A stretch of 5,014 nucleotides of DNA. Source: Draconibacterium orientale. Lineage in GTDB: Bacteria > Bacteroidota > Bacteroidia > Bacteroidales > UBA12170. Within the stretch, counting starts at the first letter, position 1. Each line of letters opens with the position of its first letter. Below are positions 1 to 5,014 of this stretch, piece by piece. Both the position numbers and the translations under genes were made by a program. The DNA lies in the NCBI GenBank assembly GCA_020718315.1, contig DYSK01000129.1, positions 1 to 5,014 on the forward strand. The letters run 5' to 3'. Under the pieces are notes generated by a model. It saw only the letters and a list, made by a program, of their open reading frames with translations. It searched no databases and was not told the origin of the DNA.

Positions 1-427
1 CTTTCGATTTTAATAAGTCCATTGAAAACAGCAGCTTAGGAAATTTTTCAAAATCAAGCATATCGTAAGGTGGATCGGCGAAGATAAGATCGAATTGTTT
101 TTTGTTTGTTGCCAAAAATCGAAAAACATCCATTCGCACTACACGCATATTTTCAAATTCCATTTTTGCAATGATCGACTCAATAAATTTGACATGAGGC
201 GTTTCTTGTTCTACGGCCAAAACATTTAGTGCTCCGCGCGAAACCATTTCGTAGCCAATGCTTCCGGTGCCCGAAAACAAATCCAAGGCTTCCGCTTCGT
301 CAAAGTCGATCAGATTATTCAAGATATTGAACAAACTTTCTTTGGCCATGTCTGTAGTTGGCCTAAGTTTCAAGTTCTTTGGCAAATCGATTCTCCTGCC
401 ACGATACATTCCGCTGATTATTCGCAT
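1..427 (-). CDS. rsmD: 16S rRNA (guanine966-N2)-methyltransferase RsmD, C-terminal part outside window
   Basis: This enzyme transfers a methyl group from S-adenosylmethionine to N2 of G966 (E. coli numbering) of 16S rRNA during assembly of the small ribosomal subunit in the cytoplasm. The 142 visible residues show the family hallmarks in order: an N-terminal MRIISG start, RPTTD at 22-26 followed by KESLFNIL, the SAM-binding motif I DLFSGTGSIGYE at 49-60, SRGA at 63-66, the acidic motif-II end AVEQE near 71-75, and the catalytic DPPY at 118-121. E. coli RsmD has about 198 residues, so roughly the last quarter lies beyond the left edge. The ATG at 427 is preferred over a second Met at residue 7 because MRIISG is the usual RsmD N-terminus. 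The gene starts inside the end of the upstream DUF3822 gene (10-base overlap), which suggests translational coupling as the last visible gene of a three-gene minus-strand unit. The family call is very secure; the exact methylated base is inferred from the family. Confidence 0.96.
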   Translation of the reverse strand, partial: MRIISGMYRGRRIDLPKNLKLRPTTDMAKESLFNILNNLIDFDEAEALDLFSGTGSIGYEMVSRGALNVLAVEQETPHVKFIESIIAKMEFENMRVVRMDVFRFLATNKKQFDLIFADPPYDMLDFEKFPKLLFSMDLLKSK

Positions 428-1311
428 AAAAATGCTTGTATTAAGTTAAAATACTGTGTTCCTACTTTGTCGGGAATATCATTTCCAAAAGCCACGCGAT
501 TCGATTTTGCATTTAGAAACTCCAATTTTCCAATGTATTGGTAGGCAATGGCATACAATGGTGAGCTTCGGTTGATATTGCCCGAAAAATACAAGGGTGT
601 TTTTTCGGGCAAAAAATCCAACTGATTATAAACCAATAGTATAAAATATATAAAATCTTCCTTTTCTTTGAACTTGAACGAATTTGAATAGACCAACTTA
701 TTTCCATCAAAAGCAACAATCAGCATGGAGCCATTGCCGATTTCGACGTAAACAGCGGCTTCTTTTTGTGTTTGTTGAAATAGAAAAGTCTGCTGAATAA
801 AAACCGTGCTGTGGTGCAACAAGCGATAAGATTTAAAATGATCGCTTAACAGAAAATAAAGCGGAGCATAAATGGCGAAAACATTTTGGATGCCCAATTT
901 GGCTAAAAAATTGTTTTTAACGATATGATTTTCGGGCAGTTGATGTGCAAATTTGAGATAATCTTCTTGCTGATTTGGATCGAAAAGCTGTTCGGGCACC
1001 AAGGTAAACAGGCAATTGTCTAAAACCACCTCCACGCTTTGAAACGAAGCAGTGTGAATGGGATTTTCCTTCAAATAAGCCTCCAAGCGAAGTGTAATTT
1101 TTTCGTTCTGAAAAACGCTTTCGTCGCCAAGCATCAGTGGAACATCAAAATCTTCTAATTGTATTAATTTCGATGTCAGGCTATCAATCTGAGCAAAAGA
1201 AAATCCACCCAGCCTAAGCTGAATGGATAATCTGTTGTTTTTTGTATTATCAGAATGGTAATCCCGATCGGAATAATAAGCCGTTGCTTTTGAGTTGATA
1301 GGCAAAAGCAT
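418..1311 (-). CDS. DUF3822 family protein (Bacteroidota-specific, function unknown; ASKHA-like fold suspected)
   Basis: This 297-residue protein matches the DUF3822 family as I know it: a Bacteroidota protein of about 260-300 residues encoded next to rsmD. Visible features are an N-terminal strand-rich block LSIQLRLGGFSFAQID (28-43), a middle segment with VPEQLFDP (105-112), an aromatic stretch FAIYAPLYFLLSDHF (145-159), and a C-terminal block running from VYVEIGNGSMLIVAFDGNK (187-205) to LYFSGNI (240-246). No signal peptide or membrane helix is evident, so it is probably cytoplasmic. The VEIGNGSM segment followed by a Gly-containing strand resembles the phosphate-2 and adenosine motifs of actin/Hsp70/PilM-type (ASKHA) proteins, but in a degenerate form; this is inference. 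The gene starts 5 bases after the stop of the upstream membrane-protein gene, and its TAA overlaps the rsmD start, so the three genes look co-transcribed. The biochemical role is unknown. The adjacency to rsmD suggests conserved gene order but does not by itself show a role in rRNA modification. Confidence 0.88.
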   Translation of the reverse strand: MLLPINSKATAYYSDRDYHSDNTKNNRLSIQLRLGGFSFAQIDSLTSKLIQLEDFDVPLMLGDESVFQNEKITLRLEAYLKENPIHTASFQSVEVVLDNCLFTLVPEQLFDPNQQEDYLKFAHQLPENHIVKNNFLAKLGIQNVFAIYAPLYFLLSDHFKSYRLLHHSTVFIQQTFLFQQTQKEAAVYVEIGNGSMLIVAFDGNKLVYSNSFKFKEKEDFIYFILLVYNQLDFLPEKTPLYFSGNINRSSPLYAIAYQYIGKLEFLNAKSNRVAFGNDIPDKVGTQYFNLIQAFLCE

Positions 1312-1316
1312 AGTAT

Positions 1317-1925
1317 TTACTTCCAGTTTCCTTCAGTAGATGCTTCGGTAAGCGAACCCACTTTCAATCCAGAGTACTTATTCATCTCCTTTACAGATTT
1401 GTTTAGATTGATAATTGCTTGTTTGTCCAATCCTTTTAGCATAACGTCGTAACCTACTTGACTTTCAAATACCTGAACTGGAAGACCTCCTCTTTCAATC
1501 ACTCCGGCTCTTAATTCAAAAGTTTCGTTTGCGAAGAATTCTGTAGGAATTGGAACGAATTTTAATCGATCAATATTGAAATTAGTTCTATCGCCAAACA
1601 GAGAATCCAAGATAGAAATGGTTCCTAATGTATCGCGGATTGTCTTGGTAAAGGTAGTGTCGTGTGGATCGGCCACCTCTTTCACAACAAAAAACTCATT
1701 CGTTTTTATGAAACTAATTAATGTATCCCAACTTTCAGTGTATCTGCCTTTCAGTCTTTTATAGGCCATTTCGCCTGCACGAATGTCTTCCAATTTGCGA
1801 ATAACAATTTGCTCGCGCTTATCTTTTTCTTTGTTAAAACGAACTGGTTCCATAATGCTTTCTACAACCATATATGCCAATCCAATGATGATCACTAATA
1901 GAATGAGTTTTAATGCAATTTTCAT
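1317..1925 (-). CDS. Conserved hypothetical protein with one N-terminal membrane anchor
   Basis: I do not recognise a named family for this 202-residue protein. It begins with a short basic N-terminus (MKIALK) and one hydrophobic helix at about 5-22 (LILLVIIIGLAYMVVESI). A long charged, probably helical segment follows (about 31-62), ending with MAYKRLKGRYTESWDTLISF, and then a mixed alpha/beta C-terminal region. The hydrophobic segment has no obvious signal-peptidase site and no lipobox Cys, so it is more likely a membrane anchor with the C-terminal part in the periplasm. The pattern 'membrane helix, long helix, ending in Y-x(4)-G-x-Y then a short helix' recalls type II secretion pseudopilins, but the prepilin-peptidase motif (G followed by F/M-T-x-x-E) is absent, so this is only a resemblance. 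It is the promoter-proximal gene of the minus-strand unit, followed 5 bases later by the DUF3822 gene. The ATG at 1925 gives the expected K-rich start before the hydrophobic helix. Confidence 0.8.
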   Translation of the reverse strand: MKIALKLILLVIIIGLAYMVVESIMEPVRFNKEKDKREQIVIRKLEDIRAGEMAYKRLKGRYTESWDTLISFIKTNEFFVVKEVADPHDTTFTKTIRDTLGTISILDSLFGDRTNFNIDRLKFVPIPTEFFANETFELRAGVIERGGLPVQVFESQVGYDVMLKGLDKQAIINLNKSVKEMNKYSGLKVGSLTEASTEGNWK

Positions 1926-1981
1926 TTCTCTAAATTTTTATTTCCCCGAAGGTTTATTTATAAATATCACAAATAAAAAAG

Positions 1982-1989
1982 CAAAAATA
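1982..1989 (-). promoter_or_regulatory. Candidate Bacteroidota -7 element for the minus-strand operon
   Basis: Read on the minus strand these bases are TATTTTTG, an exact match to the Bacteroidota primary sigma factor -7 consensus TAnnTTTG. The element lies about 56 bases upstream of the ATG at 1925, which gives a plausible leader of about 50 bases. I do not see a good TTTG-like -33 element at the expected distance upstream, and the match falls in low-complexity AT-rich sequence, so it is a candidate only. Confidence 0.35.
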
Positions 1990-2070
1990 ATGTTTTATCT
2001 CTGAAAATGCGTTTTCTCTCTATTTTTTTTTGCTTAATACTTCTCATTTTTATTGCTCAAAAAGCTTTTG

Positions 2071-2078
2071 TAATTTTA
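2071..2078 (+). promoter_or_regulatory. Weak candidate -7 element for the ygfK-family gene
   Basis: The bases TAATTTTA match TAnnTTTG at all but the last position. A TTG at 2053-2055 lies 15 bases upstream and could serve as a -33 element, although this spacing is short for Bacteroidota promoters. The implied leader before the ATG at 2096 would be only about 10-15 bases. I list it because nothing better is visible on this strand. Confidence 0.2.
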
Positions 2079-2095
2079 ACGCGAAAATTAAGAAC

Positions 2096-5014
2096 ATGAC
2101 TGATCATTTTTACCCATTGGCACTTCCCAAACTGCTATCTAGAATTATACACGAAATAGATTCAAAAGAGGAGGTTTTAGGCCTTTCAAAAGAGCTGATT
2201 GTAAATCCTGCATTCTTCCCGGAACTCATAACTACTCGTTTTGGGCAAACGCTTTCAACACCTTATGGTGTGGCTGCCGGACCGCATACCCAAATGGCGC
2301 AAAATATTGTTTCAGCTTGGCTTTTTGGTGCTCGATACATCGAGTTGAAAACGGTTCAAACACTAGATCAATTGACCTTGAGCAAACCTTGTATCGATAT
2401 GCAAGACGAAGGTTACAATTGCGAATGGTCGCAAGAATTGAAAATCCAACAAAGTTTTGATGAGTATCTGAACGCATGGGTTATCATTCATGTTTTGAAT
2501 CATAAGCTTGATTGGGGAAAAAATGTTGAAACCATATTCAATATGAGTGTTGGATACAATTTGGAAGGCATCTTACAGGAAAATATTCAATGGTTTTTTG
2601 AAAAAATGAGCAATTGTGCCACCGAATTAAACGAAAAGAAAAATCAGATTAGAGCAATCTATCCGCCAATTGATGAAATTGAAATCCCAACACAACTTTC
2701 CAACAATATTACACTTTCAACCATGCATGGCTGTCCGGCCAACGAAATTGAGGAAATTGCGCTTTATCTCATCGAAAGGAAAAAATTGCATACCACCGTA
2801 AAACTAAATCCCACTTTATTGGGATTTGAAAAATTGAGGTTCATTTTAAATACCAAACTCGAATGGCCTATGCAGGTTCCCGATTTGGCTTTTGAGCACG
2901 ATTTAAAATACAACGACGCGATTTCGATCATTCGGAATTTGGAAAAAGCGGCAGAAAAAAACAATGTTCATTTTGGATTGAAACTAACCAATACCTTGGA
3001 AGTGATGAATCAGAAAACTGTTTTCGATCCAAAAGAAACAATGATGTATTTGAGCGGCAGAGCTTTACATCCAATAAGCATAAATGTGGCGGCTCTTCTG
3101 CAAAAAGAATTTAATGGGCTGTTGGACATTAGTTTTTCGGCTGGAATCGATGCTTTCAATATTTCCGATGTTTTGGCTTGCGGATTTCAGCCTATCACTG
3201 TTTCTACAGATCTTTTAAAACCGGGCGGCTATTCGCGTATGGCTCAATATGCAAAAAACATTCAACAGTATTTGAAAGCTGAAAACCGAATAAGTTTGCC
3301 TTCGGCCAATACGGAAAGTCCGGAACTTCTGTTGAATAGATTGGAGTTGTATGCCCAAAATGTAATCGAAAATAAAGCCTATAAATACCAAATATTCGAA
3401 CAAAAAAACATCAAAACGCAACGACCGCTCAATAGCTTTGATTGTACCGCAGCACCTTGCGTTGATACGTGTCCCACAAATCAGAACATTCCGGAATATT
3501 TGCATTTTGCTGCTCAAGGCGATTTTCAGAAATCGTTTGAAGTAATTTTGCGCAACAATGCCTTTCCTCAAACGCTTGGATTGGTGTGCGAACACACTTG
3601 CCAAACAAAATGTACGCGCATCAACTACGACAATGCCATTCAGATAAGAGAAATAAAAAACTTTGTGAGCCAGCAGGGAAATGCTGATTTTTTGAAAGTT
3701 CCTGAAGGCAATGGACTGAAAATTTCTGTTATTGGAGCCGGTCCGGCCGGATTGGCAGCCGCCTATTTTCTTCGACTCGAAGGATTTGAAGTGGAAATTT
3801 ATGAACGTGAAAAATCGGCCGGCGGAATGGTTCACAAAGCCATTCCTCATTTTCGAATGCCAAACAATGCACTTTACGAAGATATTGCCCGAATCGAGAA
3901 ACTTGGAGCAAGAATCAATTTCGATACAGCTGTCGATCAAAGGCTTTTCGATGAATTAAAACAGAAATCCGAGTACGTATTCTTGGCTACGGGTGCACAA
4001 AAAATGAAAAAACTTGATATTCCGGGTGCGGATTCGTCAATGGTTTTAGATCCATTGAAATTTTTGTCGGACTTTAAACAACAAAAAAATCCTTCGCTTG
4101 GCGATAAGGTGATTGTTGTTGGAGGTGGTAATACTGCTATGGACGTGGCTCGTGCTGCAAAAAAAATGCAAAAAGGAGTAGGAGAGGTAACCATTGTTTA
4201 TCGGAGAGCATTGGCGCAAATGCCAGCCGATGCAGAAGAAATAATGGGAGCAAAAGAAGAAGGAATTGCATTTCTGAACTTATTGAGTCCTGTTCGTATT
4301 TCGCAGAGCGAACACAGTTTATTCTTGCTTTGTAAACCAATGCAACTGAGCGAAAAACGAGATCAAGATGGTCGGTTGAAAGTGGTTGAATCGAACGAAA
4401 ATACGATCAGCCTCGAAGCCACAACCATCATTGCTGCCATTGGACAAGATGTTGTTTTTGATTTTGAAGACGACGATTTGGCGCATCTACTCGAAAACCC
4501 AAAATCTTTGCGCTCGGGAAAGGTTTTTCTTGGAGGCGATGCCCGTCATGGTGCTGCTAGCATTGTTCAAGCCGTTGGCGATGGTCAGCAAATGGCTAAA
4601 GAAATTGTTGCGTTGGCAAAACTAGAACATCAGTTTTCGTTTCCGAGCGAAGAAAAAAACATCAGCAATGTGCAACATCTTCAAAAAAGAGCAGAACGTA
4701 TTTTTGGTCAGGAAAATCAAGCTTTGATTGCGAAAGCAGAACAAATAATGGAAGAAGCTGCACGCTGTTTGGCTTGCGACGAATATTGCAATATTTGTGT
4801 GAGCGTTTGTCCAAACAGGGCAACTTTCAATTATGAGGCGATTCCGCAAAAAATTGAAATGTTTAAACTTGAAGTGAACAGTTGTGGATTTCGATTGATA
4901 CCTGACCAAGATTTTGTAATTGCTCAGAAGCAACAAATTTTAAATATTGCCGATTTCTGCAATGAATGCGGAAACTGTACTACATTTTGTCCTACTGCCG
5001 GCGAACCATACAGA
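2096..5014 (+). CDS. ygfK: YgfK-family Fe-S flavoprotein oxidoreductase ('putative selenate reductase subunit'), 3' end outside window
   Basis: All 973 codons to the right edge are open, with no stop; E. coli YgfK has about 1032 residues, so only the C-terminus is missing. Residues 1 to about 390 form a dihydroorotate-dehydrogenase/PreA-like barrel with TPYGVAAGPHTQ (55-66), then IELKTVQ, STMHGCP (208-214), VKLNPTLLG (235-243), FGLKLTNT (293-300), SGRALHP (320-326), SAGID (348-352) and STDLLKPGGYSRM (370-382). A GltD/dihydropyrimidine-dehydrogenase-like module follows: Cys 450, 455, 459 and 498, 502, 506; the FAD Rossmann motif GAGPAG (547-552); GGM (576-578); IPHFRMP (583-589); ATG (631-633); the NAD(P) motif GGGNTAMD (676-683); YRR (702-704), suggesting NADPH; and GGDARHGAASIV (813-824). 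A ferredoxin-like end carries Cys 891, 894, 898, 901, 905 and a CX2CX2CX3CP cluster at 955-966. It is probably a cytosolic electron-transfer enzyme. The family was linked to selenate reduction in E. coli and later to anaerobic purine/urate breakdown; the substrate here is unknown. ATG 2096 is the first in-frame ATG after an upstream stop at 1988. Confidence 0.95.
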   Translation, partial: MTDHFYPLALPKLLSRIIHEIDSKEEVLGLSKELIVNPAFFPELITTRFGQTLSTPYGVAAGPHTQMAQNIVSAWLFGARYIELKTVQTLDQLTLSKPCIDMQDEGYNCEWSQELKIQQSFDEYLNAWVIIHVLNHKLDWGKNVETIFNMSVGYNLEGILQENIQWFFEKMSNCATELNEKKNQIRAIYPPIDEIEIPTQLSNNITLSTMHGCPANEIEEIALYLIERKKLHTTVKLNPTLLGFEKLRFILNTKLEWPMQVPDLAFEHDLKYNDAISIIRNLEKAAEKNNVHFGLKLTNTLEVMNQKTVFDPKETMMYLSGRALHPISINVAALLQKEFNGLLDISFSAGIDAFNISDVLACGFQPITVSTDLLKPGGYSRMAQYAKNIQQYLKAENRISLPSANTESPELLLNRLELYAQNVIENKAYKYQIFEQKNIKTQRPLNSFDCTAAPCVDTCPTNQNIPEYLHFAAQGDFQKSFEVILRNNAFPQTLGLVCEHTCQTKCTRINYDNAIQIREIKNFVSQQGNADFLKVPEGNGLKISVIGAGPAGLAAAYFLRLEGFEVEIYEREKSAGGMVHKAIPHFRMPNNALYEDIARIEKLGARINFDTAVDQRLFDELKQKSEYVFLATGAQKMKKLDIPGADSSMVLDPLKFLSDFKQQKNPSLGDKVIVVGGGNTAMDVARAAKKMQKGVGEVTIVYRRALAQMPADAEEIMGAKEEGIAFLNLLSPVRISQSEHSLFLLCKPMQLSEKRDQDGRLKVVESNENTISLEATTIIAAIGQDVVFDFEDDDLAHLLENPKSLRSGKVFLGGDARHGAASIVQAVGDGQQMAKEIVALAKLEHQFSFPSEEKNISNVQHLQKRAERIFGQENQALIAKAEQIMEEAARCLACDEYCNICVSVCPNRATFNYEAIPQKIEMFKLEVNSCGFRLIPDQDFVIAQKQQILNIADFCNECGNCTTFCPTAGEPYR

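Larger units (their letters stand above)
1926..2095. promoter_or_regulatory. Divergent intergenic region holding the promoters of both units
   Basis: These 170 bases separate the start codons of two divergently read genes and must hold both promoters unless transcription enters from elsewhere. The region is very AT-rich, with runs of A and T and no credible ORF. Three short palindromes are present: TATTTATAAATA at 1955-1966 (perfect), GAAAATGCGTTTTC at 2003-2016 (one mismatched pair) and AAAAGCTTTT at 2060-2069 (perfect). In such AT-rich sequence these may be chance. Neither start codon has a strong Shine-Dalgarno; both have A-rich leaders, as is common in Bacteroidota. I see no riboswitch or tRNA-like structure. 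Confidence 0.6.

Noticed and set aside
258..449. A 63-codon plus-strand open frame across the start of rsmD.
   Set aside because: It is opposite the conserved RPTTD and SAM-binding motifs of RsmD; nothing in its translation suggests a real peptide.
513..719. A 68-codon minus-strand frame within the DUF3822 gene in another reading frame.
   Set aside because: It is fully nested in the DUF3822 coding sequence and has no recognisable features; a frame shadow.
1938..1955. A possible UUCG-capped hairpin (CCUUCGGG on the minus strand) in the leader of the membrane-protein gene.
   Set aside because: The stem is only about two base pairs and does not extend, so it is not a credible terminator or regulatory hairpin.
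3743..3750. GC-rich palindrome CCGGCCGG standing out in AT-rich sequence.
   Set aside because: It arises from the codons for the GAGPAG dinucleotide-binding motif and needs no other explanation.
3824..3846. Perfect 7-base inverted repeat GGAATGG/CCATTCC with a 9-base loop.
   Set aside because: It falls within the codons of the conserved GGM to IPHFRMP segment of the FAD domain and has no T-run after it, so it is best explained by coding constraint and chance.
3215..3940. A 241-codon open frame on the minus strand inside the ygfK-family gene.
   Set aside because: It lies wholly antisense to a well-supported coding sequence with clear motifs, its translation shows no recognisable domain, and its composition looks like a reverse-frame shadow.
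4622..4936. A 104-codon minus-strand open frame opposite the C-terminal Fe-S region.
   Set aside because: It is antisense to the conserved Cys motifs of the YgfK protein, and its product is a low-complexity Phe/Leu/Lys mix without family resemblance.

Overview
The window is AT-rich bacterial DNA, most likely from a Bacteroidota (Bacteroidetes) genome. Three things point there: a DUF3822-family gene, a family I know only from that phylum; its direct overlap with rsmD; and start codons with A-rich leaders and no clear Shine-Dalgarno. There are two divergent transcription units around a 170-base intergenic region (about 1926-2095).

Left unit (minus strand, 1925 down to 1). This looks like a three-gene operon, read right to left. 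It begins with a 202-residue membrane-anchored protein of unknown function. Five bases later comes a 297-residue DUF3822 protein whose C-terminal half resembles an actin/Hsp70/PilM-type (ASKHA) fold. The last gene is rsmD, the 16S rRNA guanine-N2 methyltransferase, which starts inside the last codons of the DUF3822 gene and runs off the left edge of the window.

Right unit (plus strand, 2096 to the window end). One very large gene stays open for 973 codons without a stop and is cut by the right edge. Its product is a YgfK-family iron-sulfur flavoprotein, often labelled 'putative selenate reductase subunit'. It has an N-terminal dihydroorotate-dehydrogenase-like barrel, then a GltD/dihydropyrimidine-dehydrogenase-like Fe-S + FAD + NAD(P)H module, then a C-terminal ferredoxin-like domain with two Cys clusters. 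These are the parts of dihydropyrimidine dehydrogenase in a different order. Family knowledge links ygfK to anaerobic purine/urate breakdown and selenium-dependent molybdenum hydroxylase loci, but no such partner gene is visible here.

I see no RNA genes, mobile elements, CRISPR arrays or convincing terminators. The most interesting points are: the permuted domain order and altered Cys ligand set of the YgfK protein; the atypical FMN-barrel motif; and the pairing of a possible actin-like-fold protein with a membrane-anchored, pseudopilin-like protein just upstream of rsmD.
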